64,000 nucleotides of DNA from an uncultured Acidobacteriota bacterium (GTDB lineage: Bacteria > Acidobacteriota > Vicinamibacteria > Vicinamibacterales > CAVVIG01), in contig CADEDC010000008.1 in the NCBI GenBank assembly GCA_902825985.1, positions 1 through 64,000 of the forward strand, written 5' to 3'. Both the position numbers and the translations under genes were made by a program. Position 1 is the first letter of the stretch. The number at the start of each line of letters is the position of its first letter. Below the pieces are notes generated by a model that ran no database searches, had not been told where the DNA came from, and saw only the letters and a program-made list of their open reading frames with translations. This document shows positions 17,223-29,593 of the stretch, piece by piece.

Positions 17223-19325
17223 TTGTCCGCCGAGAGCGATGACCTCCTCGCCACGCCGCTCCAGTTCCTGAAGGGCGTCGGTCCACGCCGCGCTGCCGAC
17301 CTGGCACGGGTTGGACTCCTCACGCTCGAAGACCTTCTCTACCGTTTCCCGTTGCGCTACGAGGATCGCAGCCGGCTCGAGCCGATCGCCGCCATCCGGC
17401 CCGGGCGGCCGGCCCTGGTCGCCGGGCGTGTGCTCGGCGCCGAGGTGCGGACGACGGGGCGACCCGGCTTGAAGGTGGTCGAGGTGGTCATCGGTGACGA
17501 CAGCGGTGCCGTGCGCGCGACCTGGTTGAACCAGCCGTTCCTGCGCGACGTGTTCACCAGGGGACAGCACGTCATGCTCTTCGGGCCGGCCGAACTGCGC
17601 GGCACCTCCGGCATGCAGCTGACGAACCCGCAGTACGAACTGATCGAGGACGGCGACGGCGAGACCATCCACACCGGGCGCATCGTGCCCGTCTACGAGA
17701 AAGCCGGCAGCGTCACGTCGAAGATGCAGCGGAAGATCGTGCACGACGCGCTCGATCGCCTGCCGGTCGACCTGCCAGACCCGCTGCCGCCGCATGTGCT
17801 GGAGCCGCGGCGCTGGCCGGCGCGTTACGCAGCGCTGCTCGCGGTGCACTTTCCGCCGGCGGACGCGGCGGTCGACGATCTCAACCGCATGGCCACCGCC
17901 GCCCAGCAGCGGCTCATCTTCGAGGAGGCCTACGCATTCCAGCTCGGACTGCTGGCGCGCCGCCGCTTCGCCGCGCTCGATCGCAAGCCGGCGACCATCG
18001 TCGTCGACGACCGCATCCGCGCATCGGCGCGGGCGGTACTGCCGTTCAAGCTCACTCCGGGACAGCGGCAGGCGCTGAAGGAGATCGTCGACGACCTGCA
18101 GCGACCGCAGCCGATGAATCGCCTGTTGCAGGGCGACGTCGGCGCCGGCAAGACGATTGTCGCGGTGCTGGCGGCGCTCGTCGCGATGGAGAACGGCCTG
18201 CAGGTCGCCTTCATGGCGCCAACCGAGATCCTGGCCGAGCAGCACTACCTGAACCTGTTGCGGCTGCTGCAGTCGTCGCGCTTCCGGGTGGCGCTGTTGA
18301 CCGGCGGTACCGCGAGCGCCGCCCGGCGTGCCCAGCTCGCCGAGATTGCCGGCGGCTCGATACATCTCGTCGTCGGCACGCACGCGCTGGTGCAGGGCGA
18401 TGTTGCGTTCCACCGGCTCGGCCTGGTGATCATCGACGAGCAACACCGTTTCGGCGTGCTGCAGCGTGCGACGCTGCGCACGAAGGGCCTGGCTCCCGAC
18501 GTGCTCGTGATGACGGCGACGCCGATCCCGCGGACGCTGGCGCTGACGCTGTACGGCGACCTGGACGTGTCGGTCATCCGCGATCTGCCGCCCGGCCGGT
18601 TGCCGATTCGGACGATGGCGAGGCCGGAGTCGCGGCGCGACGAGATCTACGCGTTCGTGAAAGAGCAGGTCGACGCCGGACGCCAGGCGTACATCATCTT
18701 TCCGCTGGTCGAGGAGTCCGACAAGATCGATCTGAAGGCGGCGACCGAGATGGCCGACCACCTCGCCGTCGACCGGTTTCCATCGCTGCGCATCGGCCTG
18801 CTGCACGGCCGGTTGAAGGCCGACGGCAAGGATCGGGTGATGAAGGCGTTCGCCGCCGGCGACATCGACCTGTTGGTGTCGACCACGGTGGTGGAGGTCG
18901 GAGTCGACGTGCCGAACGCCAGCGTCATCGTCATCGAGCATGCCGAACGCTTCGGGCTGTCGCAGCTTCACCAGTTGCGCGGGCGGGTCGGCCGCGGCGC
19001 CCACCAGTCGTTCTGCTGCCTGCTCTACCAGGCGCCGCTCTCGGACGAGGCCCGCGGGCGCCTGAAGGCGATGACCGACACCACGGACGGCTTCGTCATC
19101 GCCGAGCGCGACCTCGAGCTGCGCGGCCCCGGCGATTTCTTCGGCACGCGTCAAGCCGGCGTGCCGACCTTCCGGCTCATCGATTTGATGCGCGATCGCG
19201 AGCTGCTCGCCGACGCCCAGCGCGACGCCGCCGCGACGCTGGCCGACAGGTCGATGGCGGCCGACGTCCTCAGGGAACTCATGGCCCGCTGGGCGACCCG
19301 CTTCCGGCTCATCGAGGTGGCCTGA
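17223..19325 (+). CDS. recG: ATP-dependent DNA helicase RecG
   Basis: RecG remodels stalled forks and branch-migrates recombination intermediates. The N-terminal OB-fold wedge domain (~60-150) precedes two helicase domains, with Walker A GDVGAGKT (Lys310), the DExH-type box VIIDEQHRFG, and motif VI LHQLRGRVGRGAHQS. Its 700 aa match the family. Translation apparently starts at TTG 17223, which gives the usual LATPLQFLKGVGPRRAADL N-terminus. Its stop overlaps rsmD (ATGA). Confidence 0.96.
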   Translation: MSAESDDLLATPLQFLKGVGPRRAADLARVGLLTLEDLLYRFPLRYEDRSRLEPIAAIRPGRPALVAGRVLGAEVRTTGRPGLKVVEVVIGDDSGAVRATWLNQPFLRDVFTRGQHVMLFGPAELRGTSGMQLTNPQYELIEDGDGETIHTGRIVPVYEKAGSVTSKMQRKIVHDALDRLPVDLPDPLPPHVLEPRRWPARYAALLAVHFPPADAAVDDLNRMATAAQQRLIFEEAYAFQLGLLARRRFAALDRKPATIVVDDRIRASARAVLPFKLTPGQRQALKEIVDDLQRPQPMNRLLQGDVGAGKTIVAVLAALVAMENGLQVAFMAPTEILAEQHYLNLLRLLQSSRFRVALLTGGTASAARRAQLAEIAGGSIHLVVGTHALVQGDVAFHRLGLVIIDEQHRFGVLQRATLRTKGLAPDVLVMTATPIPRTLALTLYGDLDVSVIRDLPPGRLPIRTMARPESRRDEIYAFVKEQVDAGRQAYIIFPLVEESDKIDLKAATEMADHLAVDRFPSLRIGLLHGRLKADGKDRVMKAFAAGDIDLLVSTTVVEVGVDVPNASVIVIEHAERFGLSQLHQLRGRVGRGAHQSFCCLLYQAPLSDEARGRLKAMTDTTDGFVIAERDLELRGPGDFFGTRQAGVPTFRLIDLMRDRELLADAQRDAAATLADRSMAADVLRELMARWATRFRLIEVA

Positions 19326-19891
19326 TGCGGATCATCGCAGGGGAGCTGAAGGGGCGGCGGCTGTCCGCGCCCACCTGGGAGGGGCTCCGGCCGACGTCCG
19401 ACAAGTTGCGCGAGACGCTCTTCAACGTGCTCGCACCGCGGATCGCCGGCGCCCGCGTCCTCGACCTGTACGCCGGCACCGGTGCCGTCGGCCTCGAGGC
19501 GATCAGCCGCGGTGCGCGTGCCGTCGTCTTCCTCGACGAGGACCGGCGCGCGCAGGCGCTGATCGCCGACAACGTCCGCCACTGCGGCGTCGAAGATCGG
19601 TGTGTTATCATCCGCGCCAATGCGGCACGCGGTCTCGGGAGCCTGCGCCGCCGTCCCGACTTCACGCCGTTCGACATCGTCCTGCTCGACCCGCCGTACG
19701 ACCGCTCACCCGCGACGGTGCTGGAGGGGGTCGATGCGATCGTCGCCGACGACGGCGTGGTGGTGCTCGAACGGGCGCGGCGGACGCCGGCGCCGGAACG
19801 GGTCGGCCGCCTCGTGAAGCAGAGGGACGTCACCTCCGGCGACAGCGCCTTGAGCTGGTACGCCATGTCCCGCGTGCCTGACGTTGACTGA
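19325..19891 (+). CDS. rsmD: 16S rRNA (guanine966-N2)-methyltransferase
   Basis: This SAM-dependent enzyme modifies G966 of 16S rRNA in the assembled small subunit. It begins MRIIAGELKGRRL, the standard family start, with RPTSDKLRETLFNVL as the substrate-binding helix, SAM motif DLYAGTGAVGLEA and catalytic DIVLLDPPYD. The ATG overlaps the recG stop. rsmD followed by coaD is a widely conserved pair. Length (188 aa) is normal. Confidence 0.95.
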   Translation: MRIIAGELKGRRLSAPTWEGLRPTSDKLRETLFNVLAPRIAGARVLDLYAGTGAVGLEAISRGARAVVFLDEDRRAQALIADNVRHCGVEDRCVIIRANAARGLGSLRRRPDFTPFDIVLLDPPYDRSPATVLEGVDAIVADDGVVVLERARRTPAPERVGRLVKQRDVTSGDSALSWYAMSRVPDVD

Positions 19892-19901
19892 AGCAGCCGC
19901 C

Positions 19902-20414
19902 ATGTCCAGACTTGCCGTATATCCGGGTTCGTTCGATCCGCTGACGAACGGCCACGTCGACATCATCACGCGCGGTGCCCGTCTGTTCGATCGGATCGTC
20001 GTGGCGGTCCTCGTGAACGCCCAGAAGGCGCCGCTGTTCACGATGGACGAACGGGTGGCCATCGCCCGGCAGGTGTTCCAGGATCATCCCAACGTCGAGG
20101 TCGACACCTTCGACGGGTTGCTCGTCGACTACGTCGAGCGCCGTCAGGCGCCGGTCATCGTCCGTGGCCTGCGGGCGGTGAGCGACTTCGAGGTCGAGTT
20201 CCAGATGGCGCTGATGAACCAGCGCCTGAACGGCCGCATCGACACGATCTTCATGATGCCGGCCGAGCAGTACACCTACATCAGCTCCCGCATGATCAAG
20301 GAGGTGGCGTCCCTCGGCGGCACGGTTCACGGTCTCGTACCCGATATCGTCGAGCAGAAACTGCGCGAGAAGTTCGCCGGCGGCGGGCGGGCAGGGGGGC
20401 GGGGGCAGTCATGA
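19902..20414 (+). CDS. coaD: Phosphopantetheine adenylyltransferase
   Basis: CoaD transfers AMP to 4'-phosphopantetheine, the penultimate step of coenzyme A synthesis. The nucleotidyltransferase motif TNGH is in YPGSFDPLTNGHVDII near the N-terminus, and the C-terminal ISSRMIKEVASLGG is the second signature. I chose the ATG at 19902 (170 aa, MSRLAVYPGS) over an upstream TTG at 19884 that would overlap rsmD. The C-terminus ends in a Gly/Arg-rich tail beyond the normal end. It overlaps the aminotransferase gene by 4 bases. Confidence 0.96.
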   Translation: MSRLAVYPGSFDPLTNGHVDIITRGARLFDRIVVAVLVNAQKAPLFTMDERVAIARQVFQDHPNVEVDTFDGLLVDYVERRQAPVIVRGLRAVSDFEVEFQMALMNQRLNGRIDTIFMMPAEQYTYISSRMIKEVASLGGTVHGLVPDIVEQKLREKFAGGGRAGGRGQS

Positions 20415-21616
20415 GCCGGTTGGCGGCACGGACGGGCCGGATTGCGACGTCGCCAACGATGATGGTGACGGCGGCCGTGGACCAGCTGAAGCGGCAGGGG
20501 ATTGCGATTGTCGATCTGGGTGCCGGCGAGCCCGACTTCCCGACGCCCGGCCCGATCAATGCCGCCGCCCGCGCCGCCATCGATCGCGATTTCACGAAGT
20601 ACACACCGGTCGCCGGCACGCTGGACCTCAGGCGCGCGGTGGCGCGGCGCTACGAGTTGGACTACGGCGTCCGCTATCAGGAGTCGCAGGTCATCATCAC
20701 GGCCGGTGGCAAGCAGGCGCTGTTCAACACGGCGATGGCGTTGTTCGGGCCTGGCGACGAGGTGCTGCTGCACACCCCGGGCTGGCCGACCCTGAGCGAA
20801 CAGGTGAAGCTCGCCGAGGCGACGCCGGTGTTCGTGCGGATGCGGGCGGAGGACGGCTGCACCATCGCCGCGCGGCCGTTTCTCGACGCGCTGACGCCGC
20901 GCACCCGCGGCATCGTCCTCAACTCGCCGTGCAATCCCACGGGAGCGATGATCAGCGAAGGCGAGTTGACGCTGCTGGCGCAGGAGGCGGCGCGGCGGGA
21001 CATCTGGATCGTCATCGACCTCTGTTACGAGAAGCTGATCTTCGCGCCGGTGCCGCACAACCTGCCGCGGGTGCTGGAAACGCACTGTCCCGGGCTCGGC
21101 GTCATCTGCGGGTCGGCGTCGAAGGCGTACGCGATGACCGGTTGGCGCTGCGGCTGGACGATTGCCCCCGCCGATGTGGTCGCCGCCGAGAGTGCGCTGC
21201 AGAGCCACGCGACCTCGAACGTGGCCTCGATCACGCAGGCGGCAGCGCTCGAGGCGCTCACCGGGTCGCAGCAGCCGGTGGCCGAGATGCGCGATGAGTA
21301 TCAGCGCCGTCGCGATGCGGTGCACGGGTGGTTGACGAAGGACGGCTATTTCTCGGCCGAGTTGCCGCCCGCCACGTTTTACTTGTGGCTCGACGTCTCA
21401 CGGCTGCTCTCGGCCGAGGGATTGCGGACGTCCAACGACGTCGCGCGAGTGCTGCTCGACGAGGTGCGGGTCGCGGTGACGCCGGGGGAGGCCTTCGACG
21501 CGCCCGGGTTCGTCCGCATCTCGTTTGCCGCCTCGCTCGACATCCTGCGGGAGGGCAGCGATCGGCTGGTTGCCTTTGCCCGCCAGCGGCTGACACCGCC
21601 GGTCGTAAGCCGCTGA
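20411..21616 (+). CDS. Class I/II pyridoxal-phosphate aminotransferase (aspartate-aminotransferase type)
   Basis: This fold type I aminotransferase of 401 aa is closest in layout to the bacterial aspartate aminotransferase subgroup Ib. The glycine-rich LGAGEPDFPTP, the NSPCNPTG segment and the PLP-binding lysine in GSASKAYAMTGWRCGW are all present. The amino-acid substrate is not certain; aspartate or an aromatic acid is possible. It starts within the coaD stop (ATGA). Confidence 0.9.
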   Translation: MSRLAARTGRIATSPTMMVTAAVDQLKRQGIAIVDLGAGEPDFPTPGPINAAARAAIDRDFTKYTPVAGTLDLRRAVARRYELDYGVRYQESQVIITAGGKQALFNTAMALFGPGDEVLLHTPGWPTLSEQVKLAEATPVFVRMRAEDGCTIAARPFLDALTPRTRGIVLNSPCNPTGAMISEGELTLLAQEAARRDIWIVIDLCYEKLIFAPVPHNLPRVLETHCPGLGVICGSASKAYAMTGWRCGWTIAPADVVAAESALQSHATSNVASITQAAALEALTGSQQPVAEMRDEYQRRRDAVHGWLTKDGYFSAELPPATFYLWLDVSRLLSAEGLRTSNDVARVLLDEVRVAVTPGEAFDAPGFVRISFAASLDILREGSDRLVAFARQRLTPPVVSR

Positions 21617-21634
21617 ACCGGGTGGGAGAGTGAC

Positions 21635-22006
21635 ATGGCGAAGACCGTCGCGGTGATCGGCGCGTCGAACAACCGCGAGAAGTTCGGCAATCGTGCGGTG
21701 CGCGCCTATCGCGCCCAGGGTTACACGGTAGTGCCGATTCATCCGTCGGAACGCGAAATCGAGGGACTCCCGGCGTTCAAGTCGGTGCTCGACGTGCCCG
21801 GCACGATCGATCTGGCGTCGTTCTACGTGCCGCCGGAGATTGGCGAGCAGGTCATCGAAGAGGTCGTCGCCAAGGCGATCCCGGAAGTCTGGCTGAATCC
21901 CGGCGCCGACAGCGACGCGCTCATCGAGAAGACCCGGGCGCTCGGCCTCAGGCCGATCGTCGCCTGCAGCATCGTCAGTCTGGGCATGAATCCCTATCGA
22001 TTGTGA
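21635..22006 (+). CDS. CoA-binding domain protein (YccU type)
   Basis: This 123-aa single-domain protein has a Rossmann-like CoA-binding fold (VAVIGASNNREKFGNRAVR at the N-terminus, then the VVPIHPSE strand and the C-terminal GADSDALIEKTRALGL). Stand-alone members have no firmly established role. It follows the aminotransferase after 18 bases with GGGAGAG before the ATG, so it is likely in the same transcript. Confidence 0.88.
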   Translation: MAKTVAVIGASNNREKFGNRAVRAYRAQGYTVVPIHPSEREIEGLPAFKSVLDVPGTIDLASFYVPPEIGEQVIEEVVAKAIPEVWLNPGADSDALIEKTRALGLRPIVACSIVSLGMNPYRL

Positions 22007-22076
22007 GTCCCGCGGCGATCGGACTCCCTTCGTCCGCATCACTGTCTACAGATGGCGGCCGGCTCACGGAGCGTGA

Positions 22077-22307
22077 ATGACGACGATCAGACTGCGCCCG
22101 AACGGCCCGCTCGTCATCGACGGCGATGATGTGACGGTAGTCGACTGGAACGGCGCGGCATACCCGATCACGCGCCGCCCCGTGGCGCTGTGCCGGTGCG
22201 GGGCGTCGGCGACCAAGCCGTTCTGCGACGGTTCGCACCGTCGGGTTGGCTTCAGCGCGCCGGAAGAAGCCGTCGAGTCGAGAAAGGACACCGGGCCGGA
22301 CGCCTAG
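22077..22307 (+). CDS. CDGSH-type iron-sulfur protein
   Basis: This 76-aa protein has the CDGSH signature C39-x-C41-x8-C50-D-G-S-H54, which binds a redox-active 2Fe-2S cluster with three Cys and one His. It has no targeting signal. It is a minimal bacterial mitoNEET-like protein with an unknown partner. The 115 bases after it, up to the convergent amidohydrolase gene, hold nothing I can identify. Confidence 0.9.
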   Translation: MTTIRLRPNGPLVIDGDDVTVVDWNGAAYPITRRPVALCRCGASATKPFCDGSHRRVGFSAPEEAVESRKDTGPDA

Positions 22308-22422
22308 CCGTGCCCCGGATGCGCGTCGGTCGTCGGGTCGGATTGGCGCACGCGATTCTCGGCGGCTCGCCGGCGGCGGACCTCGCCGGGGACGCGCACA
22401 GCCATGAGTTCCATCGCTTCGG

Positions 22423-23697
22423 TCACCGCGCGATGCGGTTACCCGCGATGTAGACGGCGTCGATCTGGCGGATGTTGCTGATGTCGGTGAGCGGATCGGC
22501 ATTGAGGACCACGAAGTCAGCCCACTTGTTCGCTTCGAGGGTGCCGAGTTCGCGGTCGATCTGCTGACACCTGGCCGCATCCCGCGTCGCCGACGTCAGC
22601 GCCTGCTTCGGCGTCAGGCCGGCCTTGACCATCATCTCGAGCTCCATCAGCTCGAAGTAGCCTTGGAAGCGGCCGGCCGGGCCGGTGTCGGTACCCATCG
22701 CGATGGTGACGCCCCCCTCGTGCAGCTTCTTGAGGTTGCGGCTCGCCACCTCGAGCGCCGCGCGGTAGCGCGCCGCACTCTGGCTCGCCTTGACCTTCGC
22801 CTGGGCCGCCGGATCCTTGATGTCGGCCACCCACTTGGGATCGGCGTGCCGGCTGAAGAGCGGATCGGAGAAGAAGGCCGGGGTGCTGTCGTAGACGAAC
22901 GTCGATACCTCGCGCATCAGCGTCGGTACCAGGCAGACGTTGCGCGACTTCATCTGATCGATCAGCGCTGTGTCGACATCGACATCGCGGACGCTGTGCG
23001 CGATCAGGTCGGCGCCGGCGGCCAGCACGGCCTTCGCGTCCGCCAGATAGAACAGGTGGACCTCGGTCCGCAGGCCGCGTTTGTGCGACTCGTCGATGAC
23101 GGCCTTGTAGACGTCCGGCGCCAACTTCGGCGTGGTCCCGAGGTTGTCGTCGACGCGGATCTTGATGACGTTCGCCTTCATCTCGGCGTTCCGCGCCACC
23201 AGCTGGCGGGCCTCGTCGGCCGTCTTCGGGTTCAGGACCGGCCCGGCCACGAAGACCCGGGCGCGGTTCAAGGCTGGCGTGTTCTGGGCGTCGCGCGCCG
23301 CAAACGCGTCCGGCTTCTCGTCGCCGAGGCTGTAGACCGTGGTCACGCCGTAGGCTGCGTAGGTCGCCAGGTCGCGCGCCGTGTTGTTGACATGGCCGTG
23401 CGCGTTGATCAGGCCGGGAATGACCGTCTTGCCGGCGAGGCTGGTTCGCTCGGCACCCGCCGGTATGGTTACCGCTGCCGCGGCGCCGGCCGCGACGATC
23501 CGGCCGTCGCGGACGAGAATGGTGGCGTTGTCAACCGGGGCGCGATCGGTGCCGTCGAACAGCCGCATGCCGGTGAAGGCACGGACGGCCGGCGACTGGG
23601 CCGCCGGTTCGACTGACGCCACGACGAGCGCCGTGGCGAGGACCACGGCTGCGGCCGATGCCGAGACGAAGCCAGACGGGAAGTTCAGGAGTTTCAT
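22423..23697 (-). CDS. Exported amidohydrolase (imidazolonepropionase-like)
   Basis: This TIM-barrel metal-dependent hydrolase of 424 aa has an N-terminal signal peptide (MKLLNFPSGFVSASAAAVVL, cleavage near EPAAQS). The metal motif HxH occurs in NAHGHVNN, and later ligands are in RTEVHLF, LIAHSV and AMGTDTGP. The C-terminal strand WADFVVLNADPL is typical of the family. Substrate is unknown. I chose the ATG at 23697 since it begins the signal peptide. It diverges from the MFS gene with 18 bases between the starts. Confidence 0.88.
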   Translation of the reverse strand: MKLLNFPSGFVSASAAAVVLATALVVASVEPAAQSPAVRAFTGMRLFDGTDRAPVDNATILVRDGRIVAAGAAAAVTIPAGAERTSLAGKTVIPGLINAHGHVNNTARDLATYAAYGVTTVYSLGDEKPDAFAARDAQNTPALNRARVFVAGPVLNPKTADEARQLVARNAEMKANVIKIRVDDNLGTTPKLAPDVYKAVIDESHKRGLRTEVHLFYLADAKAVLAAGADLIAHSVRDVDVDTALIDQMKSRNVCLVPTLMREVSTFVYDSTPAFFSDPLFSRHADPKWVADIKDPAAQAKVKASQSAARYRAALEVASRNLKKLHEGGVTIAMGTDTGPAGRFQGYFELMELEMMVKAGLTPKQALTSATRDAARCQQIDRELGTLEANKWADFVVLNADPLTDISNIRQIDAVYIAGNRIAR

Positions 23698-23715
23698 GCG
23701 CCACAATATAGCCGA

Positions 23716-24918
23716 ATGACCCCTCCGCCTGTGTGGCCCGTCGTCCTGGCCGGGTTCACCGCCTTCATCAACCTGTACGCCACTCAGCCGTTGCTGCCGT
23801 TGCTGACGCAGGTGTTCGATTCGACCCCGTTCGGCGTCAGCCTGACGATCACGGTGAGCACGCTGGCCGTCGCCATCGCGGCGCCGGTGGTCGGCCGGCT
23901 GGCCGATCGCATCGGCAAGCGACGGGTCATCGTCGGATCGTCGGCGCTGCTCGCCCTGGCCACCGCGCTGGCCGCCACGTCGCAGAGCCTGTCGCAATTG
24001 CTCGGGTGGCGGCTGCTGCAAGGGCTGCTGACCCCGGGGGTATTCGCGGTCACGATCGCCTACATCCACGAGCGCTGGCCGGCATCGCACACCGGCCGCG
24101 CCACCGGGGCGTACGTCAGCGGCACGGTCACCGGCGGTTTCAGTGGCCGGGCGGCCGCCGGCATGGTCGCCGAACGGGTCGGATGGCAGGCTGCCTTCCT
24201 GACCCTGGCAGGGATGATCGCGCTGACCGCGCTCGCGCTCCGGATCTGGCTGCCGTCGGAGTCACCGCGCCCGGCTCGGCATCCGGCGGCGTCCGGCGGG
24301 TCGTGGCGGCGTCTGCTTGCCAACCGGCAGTTGCAGGCCACCAACGCCATCGGGTTCTGTGTCCTGTTCACGCAGGTGGCAATCTTCACCTACGTGACGT
24401 TTCACCTGGCGAAGCCGCCGTTCAGCCTGTCGACCTCGGCGCTGGCCTGGATCTTCGTCGTCTACCTGTTCGGCGCGACGGTGACGCCGTTTGCCGGCGG
24501 CTGGAGCGACCGCTTCGGCCACCGCACCGCGCTCGGCGGCGGTACTGCGCTCGGCATTCTCGGAGCGCTGCTGACCCTGTTCCCGGCGCTGGCGGCAATC
24601 GCGGTGGGGCTGGCCTTCGTCGCCACCGGCGTGTTCATCGCCCACGCCACGGCCAGCAGCTACATCGGCGCCGTCACCCGCGAGGACCGCGGGCTGGCGG
24701 TCGGCCTGTATTCGACCTGCTACTACGTCGGCGGCAGCGTCGGCGCGGCGTTGCCGGCGCTGCTCCCGCAGTCGGGCAACTGGACTGCGACCGTGTGCCT
24801 GGTGATGGTCGTCCAGGCTGCCACGTTCGTGCTGGCCTGGCGCTTCTGGGCGCCGGGTCGGCCGATCGCGGTGCGGCGTGCCGCCGCCGAGCTGCCGCTG
24901 ACTGGGGCCGGCGGGTAG
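23716..24918 (+). CDS. Major facilitator superfamily transporter
   Basis: This 400-aa protein has twelve predicted membrane helices. The conserved loop motif between helices 2 and 3 is seen as VGRLADRIGKRRVIV, repeated in the second half as AGGWSDRFGHRTALG. Features such as TQPLLPLL near the N-terminus resemble YnfM/arabinose-efflux-type exporters. The substrate is unknown. It is divergent from the amidohydrolase and convergent with ftsH, with 7 bases between the stops. Confidence 0.87.
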   Translation: MTPPPVWPVVLAGFTAFINLYATQPLLPLLTQVFDSTPFGVSLTITVSTLAVAIAAPVVGRLADRIGKRRVIVGSSALLALATALAATSQSLSQLLGWRLLQGLLTPGVFAVTIAYIHERWPASHTGRATGAYVSGTVTGGFSGRAAAGMVAERVGWQAAFLTLAGMIALTALALRIWLPSESPRPARHPAASGGSWRRLLANRQLQATNAIGFCVLFTQVAIFTYVTFHLAKPPFSLSTSALAWIFVVYLFGATVTPFAGGWSDRFGHRTALGGGTALGILGALLTLFPALAAIAVGLAFVATGVFIAHATASSYIGAVTREDRGLAVGLYSTCYYVGGSVGAALPALLPQSGNWTATVCLVMVVQAATFVLAWRFWAPGRPIAVRRAAAELPLTGAGG

Positions 24919-24925
24919 GCGCGGC

Positions 24926-26851
<1,926 letters not shown>

Positions 26852-26869
26852 GGATACCTGTGCGATCCA

Positions 26870-29491
26870 TTATGCGCTCACCGACTCGCGCTTTTCGAAC
26901 GAGAGCCCGTCCGGGCCGGCGGTGACGACGATGGTGTCGCCCTCCCCGAAGTCGCCCTCCAGCACCCGCAGGGCCAGCGGGTCGAGCACCCGCCGCTGAA
27001 TCGTCCGCTTCAGCGGTCGAGCGCCGTAAATCGGATCGTAGCCCTCCTGGACCAGGCGGGTCTTGGCTTCGTCGCTGAGCCGGACGCGGATCTTCCGCTC
27101 GTCCAGCCGCTTGAGGAGCCCGGCGATCTGGATGTCGATGATCGATTTCAGGTCCTCACGCGTGAGCGCGTGGAAGAAGATGATTTCGTCGATCCGGTTC
27201 AGGAACTCCGGCCGGAACTCTGCCCGGAGGACGTCCATGACCTGGCGACGGGTGCCCTCGTCGAGCCGCCCACTGGCACCCTCGGACTGCACCGCCTTCT
27301 CGGCAATGAACTGACTCCCCATGTTCGAGGTCATGATGACGACCGTGTTCTTGAAGTCCACGGTCCGCCCCTTGCCATCGGTCAGGCGCCCGTCATCCAG
27401 CAGCTGCAGCAGCACGTTCAGCACCTCGGGATGTGCCTTCTCGATCTCGTCCAGGAGCACCACGGCGTACGGGCGCCGCCTGACCGCCTCGGTCAACTGA
27501 CCGGCCTCTTCGTAGCCGACGTATCCGGGCGGCGCGCCGATCATGCGTGACACCGTGTGCTTCTCCTGGTACTCGGACATGTCGACCCGCACCATGGCCT
27601 GTTCGTCGTCGAACAGGAACTCGGCCAGGGCCCGCGCGAGTTCGGTCTTGCCGACCCCGGTGGGACCGAGGAACAGGAAGCTGCCAAGCGGTCGATTCGG
27701 ATCCTGCAGCCCGGCACGGGCCCGCCGGATGGCATTGGCGACCGCGACGATGGCCTCGTCCTGACCGACCACCCGATGGTGCAGACGCTCCTCCATGTGA
27801 ATGAGCTTCTGCACTTCGCCTTCCATCAGGCGGCTGACCGGGATGTGGGTCCACTTGCTGACCACATCCGCGATGTCCTCCTCGTCGACCTCCTGCTTCA
27901 GCATGCGGCCGCCCTGCTGAGCCTCGGCCAGGCTGGCCTCGGCTTCGCGAATCTCACGCTCGAGCTGCGGCACCCGGCCGTACTGCAGTTCGGATGCCTT
28001 CTGGTAGTCGCCGGCGCGTTGCGCCCGCTCGATGTCACCCTTGACGGCTTCGAGCTGCTCCTGGACCCGCGCCACGCGCTGGATGGTGTCCTTCTCCTGC
28101 TGCCAGTGGGCATCGAGACGGCCGGACTCCTCCTTCAGGTCGGCCAGCTCCTTCTCGAGCTTGGCGAGCCGCTCCTGCGACGCCTTGTCCTTCTCCTTGC
28201 GCAGCGCCTCACGCTCGATCTCGAGCTGCATGATGCGCCGCCGGATCTCGTCGATCTCCGCCGGCATCGAGTCGATCTCCATGCGCAGTTTCGAGGCCGC
28301 CTCGTCGACGAGATCGATCGCCTTGTCCGGCAGGAAGCGGTCGGCGATGTAGCGGTGCGACAGCACGGCGGCGGCGACGAGCGCCGAATCCTTCAGATTG
28401 ACCTTGTGGTGAATCTGATAGCGCTCGCGCAGACCGCGCAGGATGCTGATGGTGTCTTCGACGGTCGGCTCGTCGACGAGTACCGTCTGGAAGCGGCGCT
28501 CGAGCGCCGCATCCTTCTCGATGTACTTGCGGTATTCGTCGAGAGTCGTGGCGCCCACCGTGTGCAGCTCGCCGCGCGCCAGCATCGGCTTCAGCATGTT
28601 CGAGGCGTCCATCGAGCCTTCGGCCGCGCCCGCGCCGACCACCGTGTGCAGTTCGTCGATGAAGAGGATGATCGTCCCCGCCGAATCGGCGATCTCCTTC
28701 AGCACTGCCTTGAGCCGTTCCTCGAACTCACCGCGATACTTGGCACCGGCGACCAGCGCGCCCATGTCGAGCGCGATGATCTTCTTGTTCTTCAACCCCT
28801 CGGGGACGTCGCCGCGGATGATGCGTCCCGCCAGCCCTTCGACAATCGCCGTCTTGCCGACGCCCGGTTCGCCGATGAGGACCGGATTGTTCTTCGTCCG
28901 GCGCGACAGCACCTGGATGACGCGCCGGATCTCCTCGTCGCGGCCGATCACCGGATCGAGCTTGCCCTTGCGCGCCAGATCGGTGAGGTCGCGGCCGTAG
29001 CGCTCGAGTGACTGATACGTGCTCTCGGGATTCTGGCTGGTGACGCGCTGCGTCCCGCGGATGCTCGTCAGGGCGGCGAAAATCGCGTCGCGCGTCAGGC
29101 CGCGGCCGGTCAGCAGGCTGGCCGACGGCGAGCGGCCGGTCTCGGAGGCGATTGCCACGAACAGATGTTCCGTGCTGACGTACTCGTCCTTCAGGCGGTC
29201 GGCTTCGGCCTGCGCGAGGTCGGTCACCAGCTTGAGGCGCGGCGCGAGCCCGGGCTGCGCGCCGCCGTACGCGGACGGCAGCTTCGTGAGCAGATCGCGC
29301 GCCGCGCGTGCCAGCTGCACCGGATCCGCGCCCATCTTGCGCAGGACCTCGGGAACGATGCCGTCGCGCTGTTCGACCAGGGCGACGAGGAGGTGCTCGG
29401 GTTCGATTCCGGCATGGCTCGCCTGCTCGGCGAGCTGCTGCGCCGCGAGCACGGCCTCCTGAGCTTTCTCGGTGTACTTGTTGATGTTCAT
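26870..29491 (-). CDS. clpB: Chaperone ClpB
   Basis: ClpB is a hexameric disaggregase that works with DnaK/DnaJ to rescue aggregated proteins. It has an N-terminal double-Clp domain ([14 protein letters not shown] start), the first AAA module with GEPGVGKT (~203-210), a long coiled-coil middle domain (~400-530) and the second AAA module with GPTGVGKT (~605). I chose the ATG at 29491 (873 aa), which matches the family start; the frame is open about 28 codons further. It is third in the hspR operon, the arrangement known from actinobacterial HspR regulons. Confidence 0.96.
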   Translation of the reverse strand: MNINKYTEKAQEAVLAAQQLAEQASHAGIEPEHLLVALVEQRDGIVPEVLRKMGADPVQLARAARDLLTKLPSAYGGAQPGLAPRLKLVTDLAQAEADRLKDEYVSTEHLFVAIASETGRSPSASLLTGRGLTRDAIFAALTSIRGTQRVTSQNPESTYQSLERYGRDLTDLARKGKLDPVIGRDEEIRRVIQVLSRRTKNNPVLIGEPGVGKTAIVEGLAGRIIRGDVPEGLKNKKIIALDMGALVAGAKYRGEFEERLKAVLKEIADSAGTIILFIDELHTVVGAGAAEGSMDASNMLKPMLARGELHTVGATTLDEYRKYIEKDAALERRFQTVLVDEPTVEDTISILRGLRERYQIHHKVNLKDSALVAAAVLSHRYIADRFLPDKAIDLVDEAASKLRMEIDSMPAEIDEIRRRIMQLEIEREALRKEKDKASQERLAKLEKELADLKEESGRLDAHWQQEKDTIQRVARVQEQLEAVKGDIERAQRAGDYQKASELQYGRVPQLEREIREAEASLAEAQQGGRMLKQEVDEEDIADVVSKWTHIPVSRLMEGEVQKLIHMEERLHHRVVGQDEAIVAVANAIRRARAGLQDPNRPLGSFLFLGPTGVGKTELARALAEFLFDDEQAMVRVDMSEYQEKHTVSRMIGAPPGYVGYEEAGQLTEAVRRRPYAVVLLDEIEKAHPEVLNVLLQLLDDGRLTDGKGRTVDFKNTVVIMTSNMGSQFIAEKAVQSEGASGRLDEGTRRQVMDVLRAEFRPEFLNRIDEIIFFHALTREDLKSIIDIQIAGLLKRLDERKIRVRLSDEAKTRLVQEGYDPIYGARPLKRTIQRRVLDPLALRVLEGDFGEGDTIVVTAGPDGLSFEKRESVSA

Positions 29492-29593
29492 AACGCCTGC
29501 TTTCCCAACCATCCTGCAGCGGCCGGTCGCGCCGGCCGTCTGGCCCCCTCGCGACGGCGCTGCCGCCGCGGACATGCCGCGCCGCGGCGGCCC

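Noticed and set aside
17013-19154. A 713-codon minus-strand frame
   Set aside because: It is antisense to recG, which has all helicase motifs; the minus-strand product has none.
22308-22422. Short plus-strand coding frame between the CDGSH and amidohydrolase genes
   Set aside because: The only frame here overlaps the CDGSH gene out of frame and looks like shadow sequence; no ribosome site or family match.
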